Notes: generated by a model not told the origin, from the letters alone. Counted from the stretch's first letter, positions 1 through 10,920 are shown. The stretch is DNA of 64,000 bases from Paraburkholderia sp. CNPSo 3274 (GCF_024206475.1 NZ_JAMBPR010000044.1:1-64000), one strand, 5' to 3'. Numbers and translations: made by a program.

Positions 1-156
1 GCCTAAGCGGGGCCGCCGGGGCGGAGTCGTCTGGTTGGAGCCAGAAGGCGCGCCAGGGGCCGGGCGGGCGCTATTGTACAGCGTCGCAGGAAGGGCTCGC
101 CGGGATTCCGGCAGCGCAGCCCGTGCCCCAATACTTTCAACCTGATGACAGAATAA

Positions 157-1053
157 TCACGCGGCCACTGGCGGCAGGCGCTTTATCTTGAGGCTCGCGA
201 GCCCGATGCCGGCCACCACGCAGGCGAGCGCAATGCCGTGTGCGGGCGTGGGGCGCTCGCCGAGAAACGCGATGCCGTACACGGCCGCCGCCACCGGCAG
301 CACGGCCGTGAACACGCCGGCGATGCTGCCCGGCACGTGGCGAATGCCCATCATCCAGAGACAAAACGAGAACACGCTCGCCGAAAGCCCATACCAGAGC
401 GCGAGCCACCAGATGCCCGCGGGCACGCTCGCGAAATCGAACGACAGTACGCTGGGCAGCCCCACGGGCAGCATCAGCAGAAGCCCGAACAGGTGTGTGT
501 ATGCGCAGATGTCGAGCGGCGCGAGCGTTTGGGTGAGACGGCGCGAAAGGATCACATAGAGCGATTCGCAGCACACCGCGCCGAGCACCATCAGGTTGCC
601 GATGGACGAGCTCGCACCGGTATCGCCGCTGGCGCCTGCGTGCGCGAGATTGATGACCGCGATGCCCGCAATGGCGAGCACGATGGAAGCGAGCGCGCGC
701 GCGTCGGGGCGCTCGCGCAGGAAGAGCCATGAGAAGAGGGCGACCACGGCGGGAATCGTGCTCGTGATGACGCCTGCCGCGACCGCGCTCGTGCGATGCA
801 CGCCGCCGAGCATCAGCAGCGTAAACCCGAATGTTCCAAACAGCGCCTGGAGGAACAGATTGATCCATTCGCCACGCTTCACGTGTTGCATTTTGGAGCG
901 ACGCAGGAGCGGGCCGAGCACCGCGAGGGCGATCACGAAGCGCAGCAGCGCGAAGAGTGGAACGGGAATGAAGACGACGATCGACTTGCCGATGCCGACG
1001 TTGCTGCCCACGAGCAGCATCGAGGCAATGAGAAACAGAGAATAGCGATTCAA
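157..1053 (-). CDS. DMT-superfamily EamA-type exporter
   Basis: A 298-residue, very hydrophobic inner-membrane protein with about ten predicted membrane segments in two EamA-like halves. The first half starts at the N-terminus with a Leu/Val/Gly-rich helix and contains an FxFLRERP-type cytoplasmic segment. The second half ends in a GIALACVVAGIGLASLKI helix and carries the paired FLGERPTP segment. Such proteins usually export metabolites or amino acids, but the substrate cannot be told. The start is TTG with only a weak ribosome site, so the true start could be internal. It is transcribed away from acs and stands alone. Confidence 0.85.
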   Translation of the reverse strand: MNRYSLFLIASMLLVGSNVGIGKSIVVFIPVPLFALLRFVIALAVLGPLLRRSKMQHVKRGEWINLFLQALFGTFGFTLLMLGGVHRTSAVAAGVITSTIPAVVALFSWLFLRERPDARALASIVLAIAGIAVINLAHAGASGDTGASSSIGNLMVLGAVCCESLYVILSRRLTQTLAPLDICAYTHLFGLLLMLPVGLPSVLSFDFASVPAGIWWLALWYGLSASVFSFCLWMMGIRHVPGSIAGVFTAVLPVAAAVYGIAFLGERPTPAHGIALACVVAGIGLASLKIKRLPPVAA

Positions 1054-1389
1054 GCTGGAATCCGGGTGCGCAGTTCAGTTAGCATTCTAAATGCCTGCTT
1101 ACTTGCGTGCCATGGCGCGCCGCTTGCCTTATCTGCATGTGCGCGCGTAAGTGGCCGGTAAGTTGCTACGCTTAATCTTGCTGGCATGGGTGGTTTGGAA
1201 GATCGCGCACGTTCGTGCCTGTATCGCGCGCCCATGCATGCTGCGATGCCACAATGGTGGCTCCCAGCGCAAGCCAATAGCGCCGCGCCCGCATGCGGGC
1301 GGCGGCGCACGGAGACGGCGCGCACGGGCATTGAAGATGCCCGTGCGTGTCCACGAGTTTGACGTTTCATCTTCACCAAGGGGTTGTCG
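1054..1389. other. Intergenic region between the EamA gene and acs
   Basis: This 336-base gap separates divergent genes and must hold both promoters. The acs leader part contains a perfect 16-base palindrome at 1286-1301, which would form a strong hairpin in the mRNA. An AAGGGG ribosome site lies just before the acs ATG. I saw no clear sigma-54 or riboswitch signature. Confidence 0.5.
1286..1301 (+). promoter_or_regulatory. Perfect palindrome in the acs leader
   Basis: The sequence CGCCCGCATGCGGGCG reads the same on both strands and lies about 90 bases before the acs start. It is embedded in a longer GC-rich near-palindrome (1281-1307). It could be an operator or an mRNA hairpin. There is no U-tract, so it is not a normal intrinsic terminator. 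Confidence 0.35.
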
Positions 1390-3372
<1,983 letters not shown>

Positions 3373-3472
3373 ACGCTGAGGTTCGCGCGGCGCCTTGCCT
3401 GGCGCCGCGCGCAGCATTGATCCCCGCATTGCCCCGGATTGCCGGCCATACGCGTTTTTGCTACACAAGCGC

Positions 3473-3838
3473 ATGGCCGCGCCACACACTACCCCGCAGA
3501 ACAATCTCAATCCATTGCCTGAGCCACCCCCGGTGAGCGAGGCGATGGCGCGCGCGCATCGGCGCTACTGGCGCTTCAATCTCGCGCTGATCGCCGTGCT
3601 CATGACGATTGGCTTCCTCGTCTCGTTCGTCGCGCCGCTCTTTGCGCGGCCGCTCGCCGACCTGCGCTTCGCGGGCTTCAGCCTGCCGTTCTACCTCGGC
3701 GCGCAGGGCGCGATCCTGATCTACGTGTTGCTCGTCGCGATCTATATCGTGTTGATGCAGCGCGCAGACCGCGTGCTGCAAGCCGCGCTCGAAGCCGACG
3801 TCGCCATTCGCGAGGCGAGCAGGGCCCAGCAACGATGA
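3473..3838 (+). CDS. DUF4212 small subunit of a sodium:solute symporter
   Basis: A 121-residue protein with a Pro-rich N-terminus, the RAHRRYWRFNL segment before the first helix, and two membrane helices (about residues 33-53 and 74-97). This is the standard architecture of DUF4212 proteins, which are found next to VC_2705-type symporters. Its stop overlaps the ATG of the symporter (ATGA), indicating translational coupling. A longer reading frame starts at 3395, but the family-like N-terminus begins at ATG 3473. Function is inferred from the partner: an accessory membrane subunit for acetate or another carboxylate. Confidence 0.88.
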   Translation: MAAPHTTPQNNLNPLPEPPPVSEAMARAHRRYWRFNLALIAVLMTIGFLVSFVAPLFARPLADLRFAGFSLPFYLGAQGAILIYVLLVAIYIVLMQRADRVLQAALEADVAIREASRAQQR

Positions 3839-5853
3839 AGCTCGCGCACCGGCTCATTCGCTCCTACGCGTTGTACACGCTCGGCTTTCTCGCCTTCGTG
3901 TACGTGATGTGGCGTATCGAGCTTGCTACCGGTCCCGGCATGTGGATCGGCTATGTGTTCCTGTTCGTGCCGATTGCGGTGTACGCGGTGATCGGGCTGC
4001 TTTCGCGCACCTCGGACCTCGTCGAATACTATGTGGCGGGGCGGCGCGTGCCCTCGTTCTTCAACGGCATGGCGACAGCCGCCGACTGGCTTTCCGCGGC
4101 GTCGTTCATCGGCCTTGCGGGCTCGCTCTACGCAAGTGGCTACGACGGCCTGGCTTACCTGATGGGCTGGACGGGCGGCTATTGCCTTGTCGCCTTCCTG
4201 CTCGCGCCGTATGTGCGCAAGCTCGCGCGCTACACGATTCCCGACTTCCTCGGCACGCGCTTTTCGAGCAACCTCGTGCGTGCACTTGCCGTGCTCGCGA
4301 CCATCCTCTGCTCGTTCGTCTATCTCGTCGCGCAGATCCAGGGCGTGGGGCTGATTGCCACGCGCTTCATCGGCGTGGATTTCGCCATCGGCATTTTCTG
4401 CGGGCTGGCGGGCATCCTCGTGTGTTCGTTTCTCGGCGGCATGCGCGCCGTAACGTGGACGCAGGTCGCGCAATACATCATTCTCATCGCGGCCATCCTG
4501 ATTCCGGTTTCGCTGATCGCGCACCGCGACGGCCTGGGCTGGCTGCCGCAAATCGACTACGGCAACGCGATGCAGCGCGTGGAAGCGCTCGAGCACAACG
4601 TGCGCGGCGCGAGTACCGAAGCCACCGTGCGCGACGCATACCGCAAGCGCGCCGCGCAATGGCAGACGCGGCTCGACACGCTGCCGCAGTCGTACGTCGC
4701 GGAGAAGATGCACCTCGTCGAATCGCTCGCGGACCTGCGCCGCCACAACGGCCCGCTGCGCGATATCGATTCACTGGAGCGCGAGCTCAACGCCTTCCCG
4801 CGCGACGTGGACGCCGCGCGCATGGTGTGGACGCACCAGCGCGACGACCTGCTCGAGCGCGCCGCGCCGCCCGTGCCGATGAACGAACCGTTTCCCGCCG
4901 CCGACGATGCCGAGCGGCGCATTCATCAACGCAACTTCCTTTCGCTGCTCTTGTGCCTTTCGCTTGGCACGGCGAGCCTGCCGCACATACTCACGCGCTA
5001 CAACACGACGACCTCGGTGGCCTCGGCGCGGCGCTCGGTGGGCTGGACACTTTTTTTCGTCGCGCTCTTTTATCTGACCGTGCCGGTGCTCGCGGTGCTG
5101 ATCAAGTTCGAGATCCTCACGCATCTGATGGGGCAGCGCTTCGACGATCTACCGCATTGGGTCATGCAGTGGCGGCGCGTCGAGCCGTACCTCATCAGCA
5201 TTGCGGATATGAATGGTGATGGCGTGGTGCGCTGGAGCGACATCCAGATGCAGCCCGACATGGTCGTGCTCGCCGCACCGGAAATCGCGGGATTGCCGTA
5301 CGTGATGTCGGGGCTCATCGCCTCGGGTGCGCTCGCGGCCGCGCTTTCGACCGCGGACGGCCTGCTGCTCACCATCTCGAACGTGCTCTCGCACGACGTG
5401 TACTACCACATGGTCGATCCGAGCGCGTCGAGCCAGCGGCGCGTGACGATGTCGAAGATCATGCTGCTAGGCGTGGCGCTATTCGCCTCGTATGTGGCGT
5501 CGCTCAACGCGGGCAACATTCTTTTTCTGGTGGGGGCGGCGTTTTCGCTCGCGGCGTCGAGTCTCTTTCCCGTGCTCGTGCTTGGGGTGTTCTGGAAGCG
5601 CACGACGCGCCTGGGCGCCGTGGCGGGCATGACTGCGGGGCTGACTGTGTGCGTTTATTACATCGTTTCGACTTACCCGTTCTTCACGCAGCTTACGGGC
5701 TTCGCAGGCCCGCGATGGTTCGGCATCGAGCCCATCAGCTCGGGCGTATTTGGTGTGCCCGCCGGCTTTCTCGTGGCGATTGGCGTGAGTCTGTTCGATC
5801 GCAAGCCGGACGCGTATACGGTTGCGTTGGTGGACTATATCCGCCACCCGTGA
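3835..5853 (+). CDS. VC_2705-type sodium:solute symporter (acetate transporter-like)
   Basis: A 672-residue SSS-family permease. The N-terminal half has the family core (VEYYVAGRRVPSFFNGMA, ADWLSAASFIGLAG). Between membrane segments there is a long hydrophilic, charged insertion (about residues 245-365), as in the large-symporter subfamily. Residues 458-469 (DMNGDGVVRWSD) match an EF-hand calcium loop position by position. The C-terminal half continues with GALAAALSTADGLLLTISN. It overlaps the DUF4212 gene and follows acs, so acetate or a short-chain carboxylate is the likely substrate. A strong terminator lies 113 bases downstream. Confidence 0.92.
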   Translation: MKLAHRLIRSYALYTLGFLAFVYVMWRIELATGPGMWIGYVFLFVPIAVYAVIGLLSRTSDLVEYYVAGRRVPSFFNGMATAADWLSAASFIGLAGSLYASGYDGLAYLMGWTGGYCLVAFLLAPYVRKLARYTIPDFLGTRFSSNLVRALAVLATILCSFVYLVAQIQGVGLIATRFIGVDFAIGIFCGLAGILVCSFLGGMRAVTWTQVAQYIILIAAILIPVSLIAHRDGLGWLPQIDYGNAMQRVEALEHNVRGASTEATVRDAYRKRAAQWQTRLDTLPQSYVAEKMHLVESLADLRRHNGPLRDIDSLERELNAFPRDVDAARMVWTHQRDDLLERAAPPVPMNEPFPAADDAERRIHQRNFLSLLLCLSLGTASLPHILTRYNTTTSVASARRSVGWTLFFVALFYLTVPVLAVLIKFEILTHLMGQRFDDLPHWVMQWRRVEPYLISIADMNGDGVVRWSDIQMQPDMVVLAAPEIAGLPYVMSGLIASGALAAALSTADGLLLTISNVLSHDVYYHMVDPSASSQRRVTMSKIMLLGVALFASYVASLNAGNILFLVGAAFSLAASSLFPVLVLGVFWKRTTRLGAVAGMTAGLTVCVYYIVSTYPFFTQLTGFAGPRWFGIEPISSGVFGVPAGFLVAIGVSLFDRKPDAYTVALVDYIRHP

Positions 5854-5902
5854 GGGCAGGGACCTGATTGCCGGTGTGCGGTCGAGCACTTAAAAAACGG
5901 GC

Positions 5903-5995
5903 GGCCGAGGAGATACTGAAGTCCTCTCGTTCCCGCGCCGGTCCTCGAAGCAGTACGCGGGAATTCGACGTCGGGCCGCGGCCCGACGTCTTTTT
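5903..5995 (+). ncRNA. Candidate small RNA or structured 3' UTR
   Basis: Three successive potential hairpins are visible: GAGGA with TCCTC (about 5907-5925), CCCGCG with CGCGGG (about 5932-5961), and a perfect 10-bp terminator stem (5967-5990) with a T run. A weak promoter-like pair, TTGCCG (5868-5873) and TAAAAA (5891-5896) with 17-base spacing, would start transcription near 5903. It could equally be the processed 3' end of the symporter mRNA. It does not match 6S RNA, 4.5S RNA or tmRNA as I know them. Confidence 0.3.
5967..5995 (+). terminator. Intrinsic terminator after the acs-symporter operon
   Basis: A perfect 10-bp stem, GACGTCGGGC and GCCCGACGTC, with a CGCG loop is followed directly by TTTTT. 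This is a textbook rho-independent terminator on the plus strand. Confidence 0.9.
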
Positions 5996-6243
5996 CTGTT
6001 GCCTGATCTGATCGACTCCGCCTTCCTTCCGACGTTAAGTGTTCAACGACTAGCGGCGCTACCGTTCTCTTTCCGCTCATCAAGTCATCCGTTTTTTGTC
6101 CGATAACTAACGGGAGCATGCGATGCAGCGCATCCAGCGCATCCGGTAGATCGCCTTGGCGGCTACGGTACAATTTCGCGCGCCGCCGGCTTGGGATTCG
6201 CGGTGAATCGAGCCAGAAAAAGGGCGTTTTCTCGGGGAAGTCA

Positions 6244-6606
6244 TTGAAGCGCATTGCACTCAGCCTCATCATTTTCTGCGCCTTTGCGGCGCCTGCCGCA
6301 TTCGCCAAATGCTGGGGCAACGACGCCTTCCAGAATTGCGTCGACGAATCGGGCAATTCGTACACGGTGCAGCGCTTCGGCAACACGTCTACGGTCAACG
6401 GGCATCAGCAGAAGCTGCCGGGCGAGGCCTGGGAGCAGACCGGCGCATCGATTGGCGACACGACGTTCATCACGGGACAGGCCGCGGATGGGTCGACGTG
6501 GACCGAGACGATCACGAACTACGGCAACGGCACGCGAACGATTTCGGGCATGGATGGGAAAGGGCTCGTGTACAACAAGTATTGCACTTCGAGTGGGTGT
6601 AATTGA
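6244..6606 (+). CDS. Small secreted protein of unknown function
   Basis: A 120-residue protein with a clear Sec signal peptide (residues 1-21, hydrophobic core IALSLIIFCAF, cleavage after AFA). The mature part contains four cysteines, two near the N-terminus (KCWGNDAFQNC) and two at the very end (YCTSSGCN), which could form two disulfides in the periplasm. Between them is a Gly/Thr/Asn-rich stretch that may form beta strands (GNTSTVNG, YGNGTRTISG). The start is TTG at 6244, supported by GGGGAAG 4-10 bases upstream and the perfect signal peptide. I recognise no enzymatic motif. Confidence 0.75.
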   Translation: MKRIALSLIIFCAFAAPAAFAKCWGNDAFQNCVDESGNSYTVQRFGNTSTVNGHQQKLPGEAWEQTGASIGDTTFITGQAADGSTWTETITNYGNGTRTISGMDGKGLVYNKYCTSSGCN

Positions 6607-6736
6607 GGGTGCTCGGGTGCGCTTCAACTGGCGAGACAGGGATTCGCCTCGCGCAGTACGACTGCGCTTGGCAGCGTGCGCTGAAGGCTTTTGCTGCTGG
6701 GGGGATTTCCAGGCTTGACCAAGCGCGGAAGAAAAG

Positions 6737-6827
6737 TGGCGGAGAGACGGGGATTCGAACCCCGGATAGGCTATTAACCTATACACGCTTTCCAGGCGTG
6801 CGACTTAAACCGCTCATCCATCTCTCC
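6737..6827 (-). tRNA. tRNA-Ser (GGA)
   Basis: On the minus strand the gene begins GGAGAGATG and ends TCTCTCCGCCA, giving a 7-bp acceptor stem with encoded CCA (6737-6739) and discriminator G. The anticodon stem CACGC/GCGTG encloses loop CTGGAAA, so the anticodon is GGA (plus-strand 6791-6793), reading TCC/TCT serine codons. The long variable arm and the GGTTCGAATCC T-arm fit class II tRNA-Ser. Confidence 0.97.
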
Positions 6828-6839
6828 GGCGGGAGGCGA

Positions 6840-6845
6840 ATTATA
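6840..6845 (-). promoter_or_regulatory. -10 box of the tRNA-Ser promoter
   Basis: On the minus strand a perfect TATAAT lies 13 bases upstream of the tRNA 5' end. The -35 region about 17 bases further up (TTTCCT-like) is weak. Confidence 0.7.
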
Positions 6846-7045
6846 GCAGAGTCCGCGCGCGGGAGGAAAGCACCCGCGCAGCGCCTGGCACGATCTGCAC
6901 TTTGCAAAGTCTCTCACACCCCGACGCACCGCAGAAATTGTTCGTTCCCCGCTTGCCGGGCATTCCGTAACGTTGCCGCACCGGCCTTGCAACCGCCTCG
7001 CAAGGACCGCGCCGCGACAACCACCCACGCAACGGAACGCTCCGC

Positions 7046-8243
7046 ATGAACAACAAAAACGCCTCCCTCACACGCCGCCCGCGCACCGTCTCTCTCGCGC
7101 TTGCCTTCGCGGCATCAGGCGCCACTATCGCCACGAGCGCCCACGCGCAAAGCAGTGTCACGCTGTACGGCATCGTCGACGCCGGCCTGGCCTACGTGCA
7201 CAACGCTCAGGCCGCGAACGGGCAGAACCAGTCCACGCTCGTCAAGCTGAGCAGCGGCAATCTCTCGGGCAGCCGCTGGGGCCTGCGCGGCACCGAAGAA
7301 CGGCCTCGCCGCCATCTTCCAGCTCGAAAACGGCTTCAACGTGGGCAACGGCGCGCTCGGGCAGGGCAGCCGCGAATTCGGGCGCAAGGCCATCGTCGGC
7401 CTCGCCAGCACGACGTGGGGAACGCTCACGCTCGGCCGTCAGTACGATCCGCTCGTCGATCTCGTGCAGCCGCTCACCGCAGACGGTCCGTTCGGCGGCG
7501 TGTTCGGCACGCCCGGCGACCTCGACAACTACGACAACAGCCTGCGCGTGAGCAACTCGGTCAAGTACGCGAGCCCGCTCGTCGCAGGCCTGCAGTTCGA
7601 AGCGCTGTACGGCTTCGGCGGTGTTGCCGGCGCGACCGGCAGCGGCCAGACATACAGCTTCGGCGCCGCATACTCGAACGGGCCGCTCTCGCTCGCGGCC
7701 GGGTATTTCTTCGCCAACGGCGGCAGCACGCTCACTTCCGGCGTGCGCACCTGGACGAGCAGCTCGGATAGTCTCTTCAACACGGTCATCAATCAGGGTT
7801 TCGCGAGCGCAAGCTCCATCCAGATCGTGCGCGCTGGCGGTAGCTATTCGGTGGGCGCATTGAGCTTCGGGCTGGCCTACTCGAACACGCAATACGGAAA
7901 CGATGCGTACTCAACCTTCCACCAAACCGCCAAATTCAACAGCGGCTCGGCGTTCCTGAACTACCAGATCACACCGGCGCTGCGCGCGGGCGCGGGCTAC
8001 AACTACACGTCGCTCACGGGGCCCTCGTCCGCGCACTACAACCAGGTGAACCTCGGCAGCGACTACTCGCTGTCCAAACGCACGGATCTCTACGCGCTCG
8101 CCGGTTACCAAAAGGCGAGTGGCGGCACGCTCGACGCAAAAGGCTCGAGTGTCGTTGCGCAGGCTTCGATCGGCGACTTCGGCGTGAGTTCGGGCGCCGA
8201 CAATCAGGCGCTCGTCGTGGTGGGGATCCGTCACAAGTTCTAA
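7046..8243 (+). pseudogene. Frameshifted general porin (Gram-negative porin family)
   Basis: The first part starts at ATG 7046 with a signal peptide ending SAHAQS and the porin opening SSVTLYGIVDAGLAYV. It continues to SGSRWGLRGTEE. Near 7296-7300 the frame shifts. The rest of the porin continues in another frame from LAAIFQLENGFNVGNG through GRQYDPLVDL to the classic C-terminal GIRHKF at 8243. Related porins have a GTEDLGGGLAAIF-type segment here, and about eight bases (ED-LG codons) appear to be missing. Unless this is a sequence error, the outer-membrane barrel cannot be made. The intact paralogue is at 19978-21189. Confidence 0.88.
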
Positions 8244-8329
8244 CGCAAATTCGCGCCCGTGCAGCGAGCGTCGGCAGTTGCGCGGGGGATCGCCGATAAT
8301 GATTCGTCGATTTCCCGAGGAGAGTCTGC

Positions 8330-9001
8330 TTGAAGGTCAGCGAAGCCGTTACCAGCCGCAAGTCCGTGCGTCAGTTTTTGCCCGATCCAGTGGATCCCGC
8401 GATCATTCGCCGCGTGCTCGATGCCGCTGCGCGCGCGCCCTCGGGCGGCAATCTGCAGCCGTGGCATGTTCATGTCGTGGGCGGCGACTCGCTCGCGAAG
8501 CTCAAGGCGATCATGGCCGATCGCATTGCACAGGCGCCTGCGGGCGAGCAGATGGAGTACGACGTGTATCCGCGCGAATTGAGTTCGCCGTATCGCGAGC
8601 GTCGTTACCAGGTCGGTGAGGATCTTTACCGCAGCATCGACGTTGCGCGCGAGGACCGGCCGGGCAGGCTGCGCCAGTTCGCGCGCAACTACGCGTTTTT
8701 CGACGCGCCGCTTGCGCTCTTTTGCAGCGTGGATCGTCAGATGGGGGCGCCGCAATGGGCCGACCTCGGCATGTTCCTGCAGACGGTGATGCTGCTCCTG
8801 CGCGAAGCCGGCCTCCATAGCTGCGCGCAGGAATGCTGGGCGCGCTATGCGCAAAGCGTTGGCGAGTTTCTCGCCTTGCCGCGCGAACGCATGGTGTTCT
8901 GCGGCATGGCGATCGGTCACGAAGACCCGGGCGCGCCCATCAACCAGTGGCGCTCGGCTCGCGCACCGCTCGACGAATTCGTTCAATTCGACGGTATTTG
9001 A
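8330..9001 (+). CDS. Nitroreductase family protein (FMN-dependent)
   Basis: A 223-residue member of the nitroreductase fold. It opens with the family signature (SRKSVRQF, residues 9-16), followed by LDAAARAPSGGNLQPWHVHVV, where the R-APS-N residues bind FMN. GEDLYRSIDVAREDR and the dimer/FMN segment QWADLGMFLQTVMLLL follow. The C-terminus contains MVFCGMAIGHEDP, typical of the family. These enzymes use NAD(P)H to reduce nitro groups, quinones or enones; the natural substrate is unknown. The start is TTG, set by GAGGAGA at 8318-8324. No operon partner is evident. Confidence 0.9.
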   Translation: MKVSEAVTSRKSVRQFLPDPVDPAIIRRVLDAAARAPSGGNLQPWHVHVVGGDSLAKLKAIMADRIAQAPAGEQMEYDVYPRELSSPYRERRYQVGEDLYRSIDVAREDRPGRLRQFARNYAFFDAPLALFCSVDRQMGAPQWADLGMFLQTVMLLLREAGLHSCAQECWARYAQSVGEFLALPRERMVFCGMAIGHEDPGAPINQWRSARAPLDEFVQFDGI

Positions 9002-9038
9002 AACTTAAGCGCCGCCCACGCCGACGATTACATATCGC

Positions 9039-9455
9039 TTACAGCGCGGCGCGAATGCGCGCGGCCAACGTTTCGAGTTGCGCCATGTCGGCCATTTCAC
9101 GCGCATGCGGGCGCAGTTCTTCGCCCGCGCGGCGCGGAATCACGTGAAAGTGCACGTGCGGCACGGTCTGCCCAGCGGCAGCGCCGTTGAACTGCGCGAT
9201 CAACAGGCCTTCGGGCGCAAGCACCTTGCGCACGGCGGCCGCCATCTTCTGCACCGTCGCCATCGCGGCGGCGCCAGCTTCCGGCGAAAGATCGTAGATG
9301 AATTCGGCGCCTTCCTTCGGCAGCACGAGCAGGTGGCCTTCGGATTGCGGCATGACGTCCATGATCGCGAGTGTCGCGTCGTCCTCGTACACCTTGATGC
9401 AGGGTGCTTCGCCGCGAAGGATGCGCGCGAAGATATTTTTCTCGTCGTAGGCCAT
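9039..9455 (-). CDS. HIT family nucleotide-binding hydrolase
   Basis: A 138-residue histidine-triad protein. The active-site HxHxH signature is H100, H102 and H104 in VPHVHFHVIPR. The N-terminal half has the usual FARILRGEAPCIKVYEDD, FMDVMPQSEGHLLVLPK-like segment. HIT proteins hydrolyse nucleotide phosphoramidates or dinucleoside polyphosphates in the cytoplasm. The start has a GGAGAGA ribosome site. It is convergent with the nitroreductase and shares no operon. Confidence 0.93.
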   Translation of the reverse strand: MAYDEKNIFARILRGEAPCIKVYEDDATLAIMDVMPQSEGHLLVLPKEGAEFIYDLSPEAGAAAMATVQKMAAAVRKVLAPEGLLIAQFNGAAAGQTVPHVHFHVIPRRAGEELRPHAREMADMAQLETLAARIRAAL

Positions 9456-9689
9456 GGTCTGTCTCTCCAGTTCGGGCGCGCCGTTTGCTCGCGCCGGGGC
9501 GATGGGTTGAGTCGAGTTTGCGATTATGGCCCGCCCTGTATGGGCTGTGCGTGTTCCTGCACGTTTTTTGAAGTGGGTGCATCATAGCGTTTCTCGCAGC
9601 GCGCGCGACGACGAACGTCTTGATTGCAACCTCTTGAATGGCATCGGAGCAAGGTATTAAGGACCCAACTCCAGCCGCATGGAGCACGT

Positions 9690-10853
9690 ATGGCAACGAC
9701 TGATTTCGAAGCAGTTCATCCCGTTCGTGAGGCCACCGTTTCGGCGGCCTGGCGGTTTACAGCCCAGCTATTGGCGCGCGCAGACGTCAAGTACAACGGC
9801 ACCCGGCCGTGGGACATGCGCATCCACGATCCGCAGGTGCCCGAGCGCGTGCTGGCGCTAGGCAACCTCGGCCTTGGCGAGTCCTATATGGACGGCCAGT
9901 GGGACTGTGAGCAGCTCGACGAATTCTTCGCACATGTGTTGCGCGCGCATCTAGATGACCAGATCGATCCGTCCCGTCTCGTCTTCTACGCGCTCAAAGC
10001 GCGCCTTATGAACCGCCAAACCTTACGCCGGGCATGGAAGGTGGGCCAGCAGCACTACGATATCGGCAACGAGTTCTACGAAGCGATGCTCGACAAGAAC
10101 ATGGCCTATACCTGCGGCTACTGGGCGGGCGGCGCGAAGACGCTCGACGAGGCGCAGGACGCCAAGCTCGATCTCATCTGCCGCAAGCTGGGCCTGAGGC
10201 CCGGCATGCGCCTGCTCGACATCGGGTGCGGGTGGGGCAGCTTCATGAAGTTCGCAGCCGAACACTATGGCGTGTCGTGCGTGGGCGTGACGATCTCGAA
10301 GGAGCAGGCCGCGTACGGCGCCGAGCGATGCAAGGATCTGCCCGTCGAATTCCGCATGCAGGACTATCGGTTGCTCGACGAGAAGTTCGACCGCATTGCG
10401 AGCGTGGGCATGTTCGAACACGTGGGCCCGAAGAACTATCGCACCTATATGGAAGTCGCGCAGCGCTGTCTTGCCGACGACGGTCTCTTCGTACTGCACA
10501 CCATTGGCAAGAACCGGCGCGACACCACGCCCGATCCGTGGATCGACAAATACATCTTCCCGAACGGCGAGCTGCCAACCATCGGCCAGATCGCCGACGC
10601 ATCGGGCGGCCTCTTCGTGACCGAAGACCTGCACAACTTCGGCGCCGACTACGACCGCACGCTCATGGCGTGGCACGCGAATTTCGAGGCCGCGTGGCCG
10701 CGTTTCAAGGCGCAGATGGGCGAGCGGTTCTACCGCATGTGGCGTTACTACCTGCTTTCGTGCGCCGGGGCGTTCCGTGCGCGCGACATCCAGTTGTGGC
10801 AGTGGGTGTTTTCGAAGAACGGCTTGCCGGGCGGTTATCAGCGTCCTGCCTGA
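9690..10853 (+). CDS. cfa: Cyclopropane-fatty-acyl-phospholipid synthase
   Basis: A 387-residue SAM-dependent enzyme that adds a methylene bridge to unsaturated acyl chains in membrane phospholipids. The N-terminal lipid-binding part contains GESYMDGQWDCEQLDEFF. The methyltransferase part has the SAM motif LLDIGCGWGS (about residues 174-183) and the catalytic-region motifs EHVGPKNYRTYM and WIDKYIFPNGELPT, with HNFGADYDRTLMAW near the end. ATG 9690 has a GGAG site upstream; an in-frame earlier ATG (9624) lacks one. A strong terminator follows. Cfa usually responds to stationary phase and acid stress. Confidence 0.95.
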   Translation: MATTDFEAVHPVREATVSAAWRFTAQLLARADVKYNGTRPWDMRIHDPQVPERVLALGNLGLGESYMDGQWDCEQLDEFFAHVLRAHLDDQIDPSRLVFYALKARLMNRQTLRRAWKVGQQHYDIGNEFYEAMLDKNMAYTCGYWAGGAKTLDEAQDAKLDLICRKLGLRPGMRLLDIGCGWGSFMKFAAEHYGVSCVGVTISKEQAAYGAERCKDLPVEFRMQDYRLLDEKFDRIASVGMFEHVGPKNYRTYMEVAQRCLADDGLFVLHTIGKNRRDTTPDPWIDKYIFPNGELPTIGQIADASGGLFVTEDLHNFGADYDRTLMAWHANFEAAWPRFKAQMGERFYRMWRYYLLSCAGAFRARDIQLWQWVFSKNGLPGGYQRPA

Positions 10854-10875
10854 ATTTCCCGTCGCCTCACCAATG

Positions 10876-10915
10876 CGGCCGCGTTTCGCGAATGGCGAAC
10901 GCGGCCGTTTTCTTT
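10876..10915 (+). terminator. Intrinsic terminator after cfa
   Basis: A long stem, CGGCCGCGTTTCGC paired with GCGAACGCGGCCG (one bulged T), has a short loop and is followed by TTTTCTTTT. It lies between convergent cfa and crcB. Confidence 0.88.
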
Positions 10916-10920
10916 TCGGT

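Larger units (their letters stand above)
5854..6243. other. Intergenic region with terminator and possible sRNA
   Basis: This 390-base stretch has no protein gene that I can support. It holds a candidate small RNA or 3' UTR with three hairpins (about 5903-5995), ending in a strong intrinsic terminator. A TACAAT box at 6169-6174 is a possible -10 element for the small secreted-protein gene at 6244; no good -35 was found. Confidence 0.6.

Noticed and set aside
1180..1210. Possible sigma-54 promoter (TGGCATGGGTGGTTTGG) before acs
   Set aside because: The -12 GC element is not at the needed spacing from the GG, so the match is by chance.
6737..7045. Integrative element at tRNA-Ser
   Set aside because: No integrase, no direct repeat of the tRNA 3' end and no foreign genes are seen; the neighbouring porin looks native apart from its frameshift.
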